A DNA stretch of 64,000 nucleotides. Origin: Chryseobacterium sp. Marseille-Q5410. Lineage in GTDB: Bacteria; Bacteroidota; Bacteroidia; Flavobacteriales; Weeksellaceae. The stretch covers positions 1 through 64,000 of the forward strand of contig CAMPOT010000002.1 in the NCBI GenBank assembly GCA_946892665.1, given 5' to 3'. Position 1 is the stretch's first letter, and each line of letters opens with the position of its first letter. Both the position numbers and the translations under genes were made by a program. The notes beneath the pieces were generated by a model. That model had not been told where the DNA came from, did no database searches, and was given only the letters and a program-made list of their open reading frames with translations. This document shows, piece by piece, positions 34,855 through 44,414 of the stretch.

Positions 34855-36393
34855 ATGATAAAGAAAAACGAAATAAAAGTTTTAAAAAACCGTGCAATTA
34901 TCAAGTTTGAAGGTGAGAATTTCCTGGGAGAAGTTGGCGTAGATGGTCGGATTTTTAAAGCGCTTACATACGCTAGAATCAGTGTCGGAGTAATTTCCCA
35001 ACAGGCCATAGAAAATGGAATCTCGGTTTTGGTTAACGAAAATGATGCAGAAAAAGCGGTAAGTTGTCTCATCAATGAATTTGAAAAAGAAAGAAAATCC
35101 GGAAAGGTAAGCCAAATTTATAGTATTAATAATGTATCTGTCATTGGTTTTGTTGCCAATGATTTCAATAAAATAATGTCGGAGTTGGCTCGCAATAACA
35201 TCTTTCCGTTGATTCTGAACCAAGTTTCTGCTGAAAATCGAATCAATATTGTAGTTACTTCTTCCCAAGATGAAAAAGCAAAAAATATCATTGAAGCAGA
35301 AATTTTTTCAAAACCCAAAACGGTACACCTTGCAATAATAGGTCACGGAAATGTTGGAAAAACCTTAATTAATCAAGTTCTGGAAAGTTCGGAAGAAATC
35401 CGAAACCGAAAAAAAATAGATCTGAAAATCATTGCTATAGCCAATTCCAAAAAAATTGCTTTCAATAAATATGGCTTTGGAGATAACTGGAATGATGCAA
35501 TTCAGCTTTCAGAAAAAGCATCAAGTATTAATAATTTAATAGCGTTTTCTCATGAAAATCAACTGGAAAACCTTATTGTGGTTGATAATACTGCGAGTAA
35601 AGACTTCGTAAAAAATTATCCTGCTTTGGCGGAAAATGGTTTCGACTTGGTTTCATCCAACAAAATATTCAATACCCTTCCAATTGCGGAGTATCGAAAT
35701 TTTCGACATGTTTTAGCAAAAAAAAATAAAAAATATTTATACGAAACCAATGTGGGAGCTGGTTTGCCACTTATTGATACCATAAAACTTTTACACCTGT
35801 CTGGCGAAAATATTACAAGAATTAAAGGTGTTTTCTCCGGTTCGTTAAGCTATATTTTCAATAATTTCTCCGTTCGCGATGAAAAATTTTCAACCGTTTT
35901 GAAAGAAGCAATGGAAAAAGGATTTACCGAACCCGATCCGCGCGAGGATTTGTCCGGAAATGATGTTGCCAGAAAACTGTTGATTCTTGCCCGTGAACTC
36001 GATTTGATCAATGAATTTTCTGATATTCATGTAGAAAATTTAGTACCTGAATATTTGCAGAACACCAGCAGCCAAAAGTTTGTGGAGAAGTTGAGCGAAT
36101 TAGATGAGGTTTTCGAAAAAATTAAAAATCAACAAGCAGAAAATCATGTATTGCGTTTTGTAGGCGATTTATACGGCGATTTACAAAAAGAAAAAGGCGA
36201 GTTGGAAGTAAAATTGGTATCTGTTCCGGCCAGTTCCGCACTCGGGCAACTGAAAGGCTCCGATTCTATTTTTGAAATTTACACCGAAAGTTACGGAGAA
36301 AATCCAATCGTGATCATGGGAGCCGGAGCCGGCGCTAAAGTTACTGCAAGAGGCGTTTTTGGTGATATTTTAAGACTTTCTGAAAACAAATAA
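34855..36393 (+). CDS. ACT-homoserine dehydrogenase, ThrA-like without the kinase domain
   Basis: 512 residues aligning with the C-terminal ~500 of bifunctional ThrA/MetL. The first 150 residues are two ACT-like units (ISVGVISQQAIENGISVLV, VSVIGFVANDFNKIM). The dehydrogenase follows: NAD(P) motif IIGHGNVGKTL (163-170), VVDNTASKDF, LVSSNKIFN, TNVGAGLPLIDTI, FSGSLSYIF and TEPDPREDLSGNDVARKLLILAREL. It reduces aspartate semialdehyde to homoserine. The aspartokinase domain is absent, and no kinase gene lies near. Retained ACT domains imply amino-acid feedback on the dehydrogenase itself. It sits between metX and metZ under the SAM riboswitch, so the homoserine is directed to methionine. Confidence 0.92.
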   Translation: MIKKNEIKVLKNRAIIKFEGENFLGEVGVDGRIFKALTYARISVGVISQQAIENGISVLVNENDAEKAVSCLINEFEKERKSGKVSQIYSINNVSVIGFVANDFNKIMSELARNNIFPLILNQVSAENRINIVVTSSQDEKAKNIIEAEIFSKPKTVHLAIIGHGNVGKTLINQVLESSEEIRNRKKIDLKIIAIANSKKIAFNKYGFGDNWNDAIQLSEKASSINNLIAFSHENQLENLIVVDNTASKDFVKNYPALAENGFDLVSSNKIFNTLPIAEYRNFRHVLAKKNKKYLYETNVGAGLPLIDTIKLLHLSGENITRIKGVFSGSLSYIFNNFSVRDEKFSTVLKEAMEKGFTEPDPREDLSGNDVARKLLILARELDLINEFSDIHVENLVPEYLQNTSSQKFVEKLSELDEVFEKIKNQQAENHVLRFVGDLYGDLQKEKGELEVKLVSVPASSALGQLKGSDSIFEIYTESYGENPIVIMGAGAGAKVTARGVFGDILRLSENK

Positions 36394-36408
36394 TCTATAA
36401 TTAATACG

Positions 36409-37587
36409 ATGAACCAAGATAAACCAACCAATAATTTCGAAACATTGGCAGTCAGAACACAATCGCAAAGATCACACTTTGATGAACATTCTACTCCGTT
36501 GTATCTTACCTCCAGTTTTGTATTTGAAGATGCCGAAGATATGCGCGCCAGTTTTGCCGAAGAAAAAGACAAAAATTTGTACAGCCGTTTTTCCAATCCC
36601 AATGTCAATGAATTCACAGAAAAAATTGTGAAAATGGAAGGTGCGGAAGCCGGATATTCGTTTGCAACAGGTATGGCGGCCATTTATTCAACCTTCGCAG
36701 CTTTGCTCAGTTCCGGCGATCATATTGTGAGTTGTCAATCGGTTTTTGGTTCTACACATACCTTATTTACCAAATATTTTCCGAAATGGAATATCGAAAC
36801 CACTTATTTCAAAGCTGAGGATTCTGCAAATGTTGAAAAGTATATTCAACCAAATACTAAAATCCTCTATCTGGAAACTCCGACAAATCCAGCAATTGAA
36901 ATTTTAGATCTTGAGTTTTTCGGTGAAATTGCCAAAAAACATAATTTAATTTTCATCGTAGATAATTGTTTTGCAACGCCTTATATTCAGCAACCAATCA
37001 AATACGGAGCAGATTTGGTAGTACATTCCGCCACAAAATTAATGGATGGACAAGGACGTGTTTTGGGTGGCATTGCCGTGGGAAAACAAGATTTAATTCG
37101 AGAAATTTATTTATTCGCCAGAAATACCGGACCTGCAATGTCGCCTTTCAATGCCTGGGTTTTGAGCAAAAGTTTGGAAACACTTTCTATTAGAGTCGAA
37201 AAACATTGCGAAAATGCCCAGAAAGTCGCGGAGTATCTGGAAACTCACCCTAATGTGTCTTTGGTGAAGTATCCTTTTTTACCTTCTCATCCAAGTTACG
37301 AAATTGCAAAAAAACAGATGAAATTGGGCGGAAATATCGTCGCTTTCGAAATAAAAGGCGGAATCGAAGGCGGCAGAAATTTTTTAAATAAAATCAAAAT
37401 GTGTTCGCTTTCCGCAAATCTTGGTGACACCCGAACTATCGTTACTCATCCGGCTTCTACAACGCATTCTAAGTTGTCGGACCAAGAAAGAAACGAGGTG
37501 GGAATTACAGCAGGTTTGGTGCGTTGCTCTGTCGGTTTAGAAAATGTGGAGGATATAATTAATGATTTAAGGCAAGCTTTGGGTTAA
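36409..37587 (+). CDS. metZ: O-acylhomoserine sulfhydrylase (MetZ-like)
   Basis: 392 residues, Cys/Met-metabolism PLP enzyme. Seen: YSRFSNPNVNEFTEK (phosphate and neighbour-subunit contacts), FATGMAAIYSTFAALLSSGDH, YLETPTNPAIEILD, and the PLP lysine K210 in HSATKLMDGQGRVLGG; the DGQGRVLGG context is typical of MetZ. It makes homocysteine from acylhomoserine and sulfide. It follows the homoserine dehydrogenase by 15 bases. The C-terminal GDTRTIVTHPASTTH and LVRCSVGLEN are standard family ends. MetB- or MetY-like activity is possible, since these enzymes overlap. Confidence 0.9.
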   Translation: MNQDKPTNNFETLAVRTQSQRSHFDEHSTPLYLTSSFVFEDAEDMRASFAEEKDKNLYSRFSNPNVNEFTEKIVKMEGAEAGYSFATGMAAIYSTFAALLSSGDHIVSCQSVFGSTHTLFTKYFPKWNIETTYFKAEDSANVEKYIQPNTKILYLETPTNPAIEILDLEFFGEIAKKHNLIFIVDNCFATPYIQQPIKYGADLVVHSATKLMDGQGRVLGGIAVGKQDLIREIYLFARNTGPAMSPFNAWVLSKSLETLSIRVEKHCENAQKVAEYLETHPNVSLVKYPFLPSHPSYEIAKKQMKLGGNIVAFEIKGGIEGGRNFLNKIKMCSLSANLGDTRTIVTHPASTTHSKLSDQERNEVGITAGLVRCSVGLENVEDIINDLRQALG

Positions 37588-37595
37588 AATAATTT

Positions 37596-37677
37596 GGGCA
37601 GCTTTTTCCGCCTTCCGCTCCCGCTTTTTTGCCTCCGCTTTGCTGCAGCAAAAAGAGCTCCGCTCAAGTCGGGCTGC
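37596..37677. repeat. Palindromic repeat element inside the met operon
   Basis: GGGCAGC at the left end and GGGCTGC at the right end bracket 82 bases. GCTTTTTTGC and GCAAAAAGAGC form an inner stem around CTCCGCTTTGCTGCA, and the outer arms (CTTTTTCCGCC..., ...GAGCTCCGCTCAAGTC) pair imperfectly. It is GC-rich beside AT-rich flanks. From memory, closely similar GGGCAGCTT...TCCGCCTTCCG elements recur in Chryseobacterium-type genomes. It lies between metZ and metH1, where a stable hairpin could cut or attenuate the transcript. Confidence 0.6.
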
Positions 37678-37712
37678 AAAGTGCGATCATAAAACAAAAT
37701 TTTTATAAAAAA

Positions 37713-38726
37713 ATGAAAAATTCAGAACAATTATACAAAGCGCTATCAGAAAGAATTTTAGTTCTCGACGGAGCAATGGGAACCATGCTGCAGCGCTATA
37801 AATTTGAGGAAGAAGATTACCGTGGTGAAAGATTCAAAAATTGGGAGCATCCGCTGAAAGGAAACAACGATTTGCTCTCGCTTACCCAACCACAGGCGAT
37901 TGAAGAGGTTCACCGAAAATATCTGGAAGCCGGAGCGGACATTATAGAAACCAACACTTTTTCGGGAACAACCATTGCGATGGCGGATTATCACATGGAA
38001 GATTTGGTTGATGAACTCAATTTTGAATCGGCGAAAATTGCCAGAAAAATTTGTGACGAATTCACCGATAAAAATCCGGATAAACCACGATTTGTTGCGG
38101 GTTCTATTGGACCAACCAATAAAACTGCAAGTTTGAGCCCCGATGTCAATGATCCTGGTTTTCGAGCAATTACATTTGATGAATTGAGAATCGCATATAA
38201 GCAGCAAGCAGAAGCACTTTTAGATGGAGGTTCCGATATTCTTCTGGTAGAAACAATTTTTGATACTTTAAATGCAAAAGCTGCACTTTTTGCCATTGAT
38301 GAAATCCAGGAAGAAAGGAACATTCAAATTCCGATTATGGTTTCCGGTACAATTACGGATGCTTCCGGAAGAACCTTGAGTGGGCAAACCGCCGAAGCAT
38401 TTCTCATTTCAGTTTCACATTTGAATCTCCTGAGTGTTGGGTTCAATTGCGCTTTGGGTGCAAAACAACTCACACCTTATCTGGAAACGCTTTCCCATAA
38501 TTCTGATTTTTACATCTCTGCGTATCCAAATGCTGGATTGCCAAACGCCTTCGGAAAATATGATGAATCGCCGGAATTTATGGCTGAACAGATAAGAGAA
38601 TATGCCGAAAAAAGGCTCATCAATATTGTTGGCGGCTGCTGCGGAACCACGCCGCCGCATATCAAAGCGATAGCGGATTTGGTAAAAGATTATGAACCAA
38701 GAAAGTTAAAAGAAACAGTAATTTAA
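37713..38726 (+). CDS. metH: Methionine synthase, homocysteine-binding module (split MetH, part 1)
   Basis: 337 residues corresponding to the N-terminal homocysteine module of cobalamin-dependent MetH. It holds the zinc and homocysteine: [48 protein letters not shown] (first Cys) and [12 protein letters not shown] (the paired Cys). The start is the Met at 37713; the longer frame runs into the palindromic repeat. The remaining MetH modules are in a second gene at 39912, after a desaturase gene. Split MetH is known in Bacteroidota; the two products must act together. Confidence 0.93.
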   Translation: MKNSEQLYKALSERILVLDGAMGTMLQRYKFEEEDYRGERFKNWEHPLKGNNDLLSLTQPQAIEEVHRKYLEAGADIIETNTFSGTTIAMADYHMEDLVDELNFESAKIARKICDEFTDKNPDKPRFVAGSIGPTNKTASLSPDVNDPGFRAITFDELRIAYKQQAEALLDGGSDILLVETIFDTLNAKAALFAIDEIQEERNIQIPIMVSGTITDASGRTLSGQTAEAFLISVSHLNLLSVGFNCALGAKQLTPYLETLSHNSDFYISAYPNAGLPNAFGKYDESPEFMAEQIREYAEKRLINIVGGCCGTTPPHIKAIADLVKDYEPRKLKETVI

Positions 38727-38785
38727 CAGGCAGAATTTTGAATTTTCCTTTTTTCTTTGGTTTTTTGTAATGAAAACTTTTTGAA

Positions 38786-39883
38786 ATGAAAAAACCTTCA
38801 TACTATAAAAATCAGGACGATGCAAAGCTTTTCAGCGAGCTTCGCACCCGCGTGAACGCACGCGTGGCAGAAATCCCCGGGAACCGCGACCGTCTGATTG
38901 TTGTGAAATCTGTGCTGTTGCCTCTTCTGTATTTCGGCAGTTACGCCGTTGCGCTTTTCAATGGGAATAATGCTGCCGTCTATATCGGCTGCTATGTTTT
39001 CATGGCAATTGTGCTGGTGCTTATTTACCTGAATTTAATTCACGAAGCCGCACATAACAATATTTTTAAAAATAAAAAACTGAACCGAGCTGTTCTGAAA
39101 ATTTTTGACTTAATTGGTGCTAACAGCTATATTTGGGAACGCCGGCATATTGTGAGCCATCATGCTTATCCAAACGTAGACGGTTGGGATACGGACATCG
39201 AGCAGAGCGGCCCGATTCTGATTTACCCGCATGCAAAACCGAAAGGCGTACAGAAATACCAACACCTTTTTTTCTTTTTGGTATATCCGCTTTACCTTTT
39301 CAACTGGATGTTTATCAGGGATTTTCGAGATTTTTTCGACCCGAACCGGGTAATCCAGAAAACGGGAGCAAAAATTCCGGCGAAAGAAAAAGTAAAGATG
39401 GTTGCCTTCAAGGTTTTTTACTTTTTCTATCAGATTGCAGTACCGGTTTTATTTTTTGAAGTTGCCTGGAACTTGGCTTTAGGAGCCTGGTTTCTGCAGA
39501 TTCTTATAGCGAGTACGTTTGCACTTTTTGTGCTTCTTCCGCTGCATGCGCTTTCGGATAACGAATTCCCAAAACTGGATGAGGCCGGTAATCTGCCTTA
39601 TAGCTGGCTGAGGCATCAGTTTGAAGTCACCAACGATCTTACCGAAAATAATACGTTTATCCGTTTTGTCCTGGGAAATTTCAATTACCATGTAGCCCAT
39701 CACCTATTCCCCAACATCAGCTATGAATATGCACATGAAGTAACGGACGAGATTAAGAAATTTGCGGCCGAAAATAACTTCAGGTACAAGCAGTTTCCGC
39801 TCTTTACAGCACTGCGAAAGCATTACGATCTGCTAAAAACCAACGCCACTTCCATCGGCGACGTGATGGAAGAAACTATGTAA
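38786..39883 (+). CDS. Membrane fatty acid desaturase, GC-rich insertion in the met operon
   Basis: 365 residues, four or more membrane helices, and the three histidine boxes of membrane desaturases: HEAAHN (H86-H90), RRHIVSHH (H122, H126, H127) and [10 protein letters not shown] near 310. These bind a di-iron centre that inserts a double bond in an acyl chain at the membrane. The DNA differs from its neighbours: at 38821-38880, 37 of 60 bases are G or C, against 23 of 60 in a sample of the next gene, and CTG/GCC/CGC codons are common. It lies in the same direction between metH1 and metH2, with gaps of 59 and 28 bases. The context has no lipid gene, so recent insertion by transfer is likely. 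Confidence 0.9.
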   Translation: MKKPSYYKNQDDAKLFSELRTRVNARVAEIPGNRDRLIVVKSVLLPLLYFGSYAVALFNGNNAAVYIGCYVFMAIVLVLIYLNLIHEAAHNNIFKNKKLNRAVLKIFDLIGANSYIWERRHIVSHHAYPNVDGWDTDIEQSGPILIYPHAKPKGVQKYQHLFFFLVYPLYLFNWMFIRDFRDFFDPNRVIQKTGAKIPAKEKVKMVAFKVFYFFYQIAVPVLFFEVAWNLALGAWFLQILIASTFALFVLLPLHALSDNEFPKLDEAGNLPYSWLRHQFEVTNDLTENNTFIRFVLGNFNYHVAHHLFPNISYEYAHEVTDEIKKFAAENNFRYKQFPLFTALRKHYDLLKTNATSIGDVMEETM

Positions 39884-39911
39884 AAAGGGATTTTTTCCTC
39901 TAAATTTTTTA

Positions 39912-42572
39912 ATGAAATATCTAAAACTTTCCGGACTTGAACCATTAGTCATCACTCCGGAATCCAATTTTATCAATGTTGGTGAAAGAACCAATGTCGC
40001 AGGATCCAAAAAATTTCTGCGTTTAATTAAAGAAGAAAAATTCTCAGAAGCACTCGATATTGCCCGCCATCAAGTGGAAGGCGGCGCACAGATTCTCGAT
40101 GTCAACTTTGACGACGGATTGCTCGATGGAAAAGCCGCGATGGTTAAATTTCTCAATCTTATCGCTTCCGAACCCGATATTTCTAGAATTCCGATCATGA
40201 TCGATTCTTCAAAATGGGAAATTTTAGAAGCAGGATTGCAGGTTGTGCAAGGGAAATGCGTGGTAAATTCGATCAGTTTAAAAGGCGGTGAAGAGGAATT
40301 TAAAAATCAGGCAAAAAAAATAAAAAGGTACGGCGCTGCGGTTATTGTAATGGCTTTTGATGAAGAAGGACAAGCGGATAATTACGACAGAAGAATTCAA
40401 ATTTGCAAAAGATCTTATGATATTTTGGTAAACGAAATCGGTTTTCCGTCGGAAGATGTTATTTTCGACCTCAATATTTTTCCCGTTGCTACAGGAATGG
40501 AAGAACATCGCCGAAATGCCCTAGATTTCATTGAAGCAACGAAATGGGTTCGGGAAAATCTCCCGAATGTTTCGGTGAGTGGAGGAGTTTCCAATGTCTC
40601 ATTTTCTTTCCGCGGAAACGATAATGTTCGGGAAGCGATGCATTCTGTTTTTCTTTATCACGCCATCAAAGCCGGGATGAATATGGGAATTGTAAATCCA
40701 ACGATGTTGGAAGTTTATGATGAAATCCCGAAAGAATTGCTAGAATTGGTGGAAGATGTAATGCTTGATCGAAGAGATGACGCCACAGAACGACTTCTGG
40801 AATATTCCGAAAGGGTAAAATCCATTAAAAAAGAGTTTGTAGAAGAATTGGAATGGCGAAAACTCAGTTTGCAAGACAGAATTACCCACGCTTTAGTCAA
40901 AGGAATCGACCGATTTATCATTGAAGATGTGGAAGAAGCGCGTCAATTATCAGAAAGACCTTTGGATGTAATTGAAGTCAATTTAATGACTGGAATGGGC
41001 GTTGTAGGCGATCTTTTCGGAAGCGGAAAAATGTTCCTGCCACAAGTGGTAAAATCTGCGAGAGTGATGAAAAAAGCCGTTGCTTATCTGCAACCTTTCA
41101 TTGAAGCTGAAAAGGATGAAAAGCAAAAACCCAACGGAAAAATCTTGATGGCAACAGTAAAAGGCGATGTTCACGATATCGGCAAAAATATTGTGAGCGT
41201 GGTTTTAGGTTGCAATAATTATGAAATTATCGATCTCGGAGTAATGGTTCCAGCGGATAAAATTATTCAGGCAGCGATCGACCATAATGTAGATGTAATT
41301 GGTCTGAGTGGATTAATTACGCCGAGTTTAGATGAAATGGTTCACGTAGCTGATGAATTGCAAAGAAAAAACCTGCATTTTCCATTAATGATTGGTGGCG
41401 CAACAACTTCAAAAGCCCACACTGCAGTGAAAATTTTCCCTAAATATGGTCAACCGGTGGTGCATGTGAATGATGCTTCCAGAGCGGTTGGCGTAGTTTC
41501 TCAACTTTTAGATCAAAATAAAGAAAAATTTAAAGCGGATCTGAAAAGCGATTATGAAGATTTTCGTCAGAAATTTTTGAACCGACAAATTGATAAGGAA
41601 TATGTTTCTGTTGAAGAAGCAAGAAAGCAAAAATTCAAGATTGATTGGGAACAAGAAGAAATCATTACCCCAAAAAATCAAGGAATTCACATCATTCAAA
41701 ATCAAGATTTAAAGGAATTGATTCCGTATATCGATTGGACCCCTTTCTTCAGAAGCTGGGAACTTTTTGGTAAATATCCGCAAATTTTGACTGATGAAAT
41801 TGTTGGTGAGCAAGCTACAGAATTGTTCAGTGATGCCCAGAAAATTTTAAAAAAAATTCTTAATGAAAACCTCTTTACCGCAAAAGGGATTTTTGGAATT
41901 TTCCCTGCAAATGCTACTGAAAACGATGATGTTGAAGTGAAAGACGAACTCGGTAATCATTTGGCAACTTTCCACACGCTTCGTCAGCAACACAAAAAAT
42001 CGGATGGTAAAGAATATTTTGCTTTAAGTGATTTTATTGCACCGAAATCTTCAGGAAAGACCGATTATATCGGAGCTTTTGCGGTCACGACAGGATTCGG
42101 TACAGAAGAATTAGCACAAAAATACTATGACGATGGCGATGATTATAATGCGATTATGGTAAAAGCTTTGGCAGATCGTCTCGCAGAAGCATTTGCGGAG
42201 TTTTTGCATCATAAAGTAAGAACCGAGTTTTGGGGTTATGCAGAAAATGAAAATTTGGAAAATGAAGATTTAATCGCCGAGAAATATTTAGGAATTCGTC
42301 CTGCTCCAGGATATCCTGCTTGTCCGGATCACCTGGAAAAGAACACGATTTGGGATTTGCTGAAAGTGAAAGAAAATATCGGATTAGAATTAACGGAAAG
42401 TTTGGCAATGTTCCCAACAGCAGCTGTTTCCGGATATTACTTTGCCAATTCGCAATCTAAATATTTCGGAGTGGGTAAAATCTCCGAAGATCAATTGAAG
42501 GATTATGCCGAAAGAAAAGGAGTCGATTTGGAATTCGCGAGAAAATGGTTAGCGCCCAACTTGGCAGATTAA
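39912..42572 (+). CDS. metH: Methionine synthase, folate/cobalamin/activation modules (split MetH, part 2)
   Basis: 886 residues. Order: a pterin-binding methyl-THF domain ([34 protein letters not shown]), a helical cap (about 330-440), the B12-binding Rossmann domain with [12 protein letters not shown], whose His is the cobalt ligand, then [12 protein letters not shown], and the C-terminal AdoMet activation domain ([28 protein letters not shown]). It transfers the methyl of 5-methyl-THF to cob(I)alamin and then to homocysteine bound on the partner protein. It lacks only the N-terminal homocysteine module, encoded separately upstream. metF follows after 59 bases. Confidence 0.95.
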   Translation: MKYLKLSGLEPLVITPESNFINVGERTNVAGSKKFLRLIKEEKFSEALDIARHQVEGGAQILDVNFDDGLLDGKAAMVKFLNLIASEPDISRIPIMIDSSKWEILEAGLQVVQGKCVVNSISLKGGEEEFKNQAKKIKRYGAAVIVMAFDEEGQADNYDRRIQICKRSYDILVNEIGFPSEDVIFDLNIFPVATGMEEHRRNALDFIEATKWVRENLPNVSVSGGVSNVSFSFRGNDNVREAMHSVFLYHAIKAGMNMGIVNPTMLEVYDEIPKELLELVEDVMLDRRDDATERLLEYSERVKSIKKEFVEELEWRKLSLQDRITHALVKGIDRFIIEDVEEARQLSERPLDVIEVNLMTGMGVVGDLFGSGKMFLPQVVKSARVMKKAVAYLQPFIEAEKDEKQKPNGKILMATVKGDVHDIGKNIVSVVLGCNNYEIIDLGVMVPADKIIQAAIDHNVDVIGLSGLITPSLDEMVHVADELQRKNLHFPLMIGGATTSKAHTAVKIFPKYGQPVVHVNDASRAVGVVSQLLDQNKEKFKADLKSDYEDFRQKFLNRQIDKEYVSVEEARKQKFKIDWEQEEIITPKNQGIHIIQNQDLKELIPYIDWTPFFRSWELFGKYPQILTDEIVGEQATELFSDAQKILKKILNENLFTAKGIFGIFPANATENDDVEVKDELGNHLATFHTLRQQHKKSDGKEYFALSDFIAPKSSGKTDYIGAFAVTTGFGTEELAQKYYDDGDDYNAIMVKALADRLAEAFAEFLHHKVRTEFWGYAENENLENEDLIAEKYLGIRPAPGYPACPDHLEKNTIWDLLKVKENIGLELTESLAMFPTAAVSGYYFANSQSKYFGVGKISEDQLKDYAERKGVDLEFARKWLAPNLAD

Positions 42573-42631
42573 ACTAAAAGGAAAAAGTGCATCAGTTTAA
42601 ATGATAAAAGTTAGAAAACTTTAAATAAAAA

Positions 42632-43588
42632 ATGAAAATTACAGAACACATAAAAAATGCCAACGGAAAAACGCTATTTTCTTTGGAAGTAGTTCCTCCA
42701 CAAAAAGGTATCGGAATTGAAGATTTGTACAAAAACATCGATCCATTGATGGAATTTAAACCACCTTTTATTGATGTGACAACTTCCCGGGAAGAATATA
42801 TTTATCTGGACAAAGGAAATGGTTTGATGGAAAGAAGAATTACCAGAATGCGTCCCGGAACATTAGGGATTTGCGCCGCAATTCAGCATAAATATAATAT
42901 TGATACCGTTCCGCATGTTTTATGTGGCGGATTCTCTCAGGAAGAAACCGAATATCTTTTGGTAGATTGTATGTACCTCGGTATAGATAATGTGATGGCT
43001 TTGCGTGGTGATGCGATGAAAGGTGACCAGCATTTTGTTCCTACCGTCGGTGGGCATAGAAACGCGATAGATTTGGTGCATCAAATGAATGATTTAGGAC
43101 GCGGAAAATACCTTCACGACGAGAAAATATCCGCTGAGGAAAATAAATTCTGTATCGGAGTTGCCGGCTATCCCGAAAAACATATAGAAGCGCCTTCCCT
43201 GAATTATGATCTGAAATGGCTGAAGCAAAAAATAGATGCAGGAGCAGATTATATTGTGACCCAAATGTTTTTCGACAACAAAAAATACGTTGATTTTGTA
43301 AAACAGGCAAGGGAAATTGGGATTAATGTTCCTATAATTCCTGGAATTAAGCCGATTGCTACGAAAGGTCACCTGCAAATGTTACCGAAAGTTTTCAAAA
43401 TAGATTTGCCCGAAGATTTGATTTCTGAAGTTGAAAAAGCAAAAGATAATACAGCGGTTAAACAAATCGGCATCGAATGGGCGATTGCTCAATGTAGAGA
43501 ATTAGTGGATTTTGGAGTTCCCGTTTTGCATTTTTATTCGATGGGAAAAAGTGACAATATCAAGAAAGTAGCAAAGGAAATATTTTAA
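42632..43588 (+). CDS. metF: 5,10-methylenetetrahydrofolate reductase
   Basis: 318 residues, FAD TIM-barrel MetF. It makes the 5-methyl-THF consumed by MetH. Seen: LFSLEVVPPQKG (catalytic Glu in the FxxE-like segment), MRPGTLGICAAI, TVPHVLCGGFSQEE, NVMALRGDAMKG, CIGVAGYPEKHIEAP and DYIVTQMFFDNKKYVDFV, the standard MetF blocks. It is the last gene of the methionine cluster and ends at a bidirectional hairpin. Confidence 0.95.
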   Translation: MKITEHIKNANGKTLFSLEVVPPQKGIGIEDLYKNIDPLMEFKPPFIDVTTSREEYIYLDKGNGLMERRITRMRPGTLGICAAIQHKYNIDTVPHVLCGGFSQEETEYLLVDCMYLGIDNVMALRGDAMKGDQHFVPTVGGHRNAIDLVHQMNDLGRGKYLHDEKISAEENKFCIGVAGYPEKHIEAPSLNYDLKWLKQKIDAGADYIVTQMFFDNKKYVDFVKQAREIGINVPIIPGIKPIATKGHLQMLPKVFKIDLPEDLISEVEKAKDNTAVKQIGIEWAIAQCRELVDFGVPVLHFYSMGKSDNIKKVAKEIF

Positions 43589-43605
43589 TTTTAGGGGGAA
43601 AGGCG

Positions 43606-43636
43606 AATGGATTGATACCTTATCAATCCATTTTAT
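43606..43636. terminator. Bidirectional terminator after metF
   Basis: AATGGATTGATA-CCT-TATCAATCCATT is a perfect 12-bp stem with a three-base loop at 43606-43632. It includes the stop codon of the convergent SDR gene (43623-43625). Plus-strand tail TTTTATTATA. Confidence 0.8.
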
Positions 43637-44411
43637 TATACTTTTTCATGAGGTTTTCATAGAATTTCTGTGGCAAAATCCACTTCAGAGGAACTCCGAT
43701 TTTTTGTCCAAATTTCCCGAAATAGTAATGTGCTTTCCAAGTTTTTTTTGCCAGCAGTTTCTCGATATATTCTGCTACTTCAGCAGGTTCGCTGCCATCA
43801 TCTACATGGGAATTCATCAAACCATATACTTTCTCAAACGTTTTTTTATAAGGTTCGGAAACTTCTGTTTTTACTCGGTTTTCGGCAATTTTTGTTTTAA
43901 TGTCACCCAAATGAAGGGTACAAACTTCAATATTCCATGGGGAAACTTCGTAGCGAATCGCTTCTGTAACTTTATCCAAAGCAGATTTCGAAGCGGAGTA
44001 AAATCCACGGAAAGGCAATCCCATTTCTGATCCAATACTCGAAATGTTGATGATTTTTCCTGCTTTTTGTTCACGCATTTTTGGTAAAACTCCACTCATC
44101 ATTTGCACTGCACCTACCAAATTGAGGTTGAATAATTTCAGAATTTCCTCTTTTTTAGAATCTTCAACAGCGCCAACCATTCCCATGCCGGCATTATTGA
44201 TCAGCAGGTCGATTCTTTTTTCTTTCTTTAAAATTTCAGAAATCGCATTTTCAACTTGTGAATGATCGGTAATATCGGTCGGAATTGTTTTAAAGAAATC
44301 TGATTCGGTATTTTTTCTGCTCAATCCGTAAACCTGATATCCTTTTTTGCCAAAATATTCAGCCAAAGCCAAGCCAATTCCTGCGGAAGTCCCTGTGATG
44401 ATAATTGTCAT
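43623..44411 (-). CDS. Short-chain dehydrogenase/reductase
   Basis: 262 residues of the classical SDR fold: TGTSAGIGLALAEYF (cofactor loop TGxxxGIG), LINNAGMGM (NNAG), ISSIGSEMG with the catalytic Ser, and YSASKSALD with the Tyr-Lys pair. The aspartate-free Ser-Arg after the first beta strand (YGLSRKN) suggests NADP(H) preference. The substrate is unknown; the family covers sugars, steroids, acyl chains and alcohols. It is directly downstream of aroA (three bases) on the minus strand, but no pathway link is evident. Confidence 0.88.
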   Translation of the reverse strand: MTIIITGTSAGIGLALAEYFGKKGYQVYGLSRKNTESDFFKTIPTDITDHSQVENAISEILKKEKRIDLLINNAGMGMVGAVEDSKKEEILKLFNLNLVGAVQMMSGVLPKMREQKAGKIINISSIGSEMGLPFRGFYSASKSALDKVTEAIRYEVSPWNIEVCTLHLGDIKTKIAENRVKTEVSEPYKKTFEKVYGLMNSHVDDGSEPAEVAEYIEKLLAKKTWKAHYYFGKFGQKIGVPLKWILPQKFYENLMKKYNKMD

Positions 44412-44414
44412 TTT

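Noticed and set aside
37596..37712. N-terminal extension of metH1 through the palindromic element
   Set aside because: The extra residues are encoded by the repeat and are not MetH-like; the conserved start is at 37713.
40278..41705. Several antisense open frames within metH2
   Set aside because: The plus strand encodes all conserved MetH domains without gaps; the antisense frames lack any motif.
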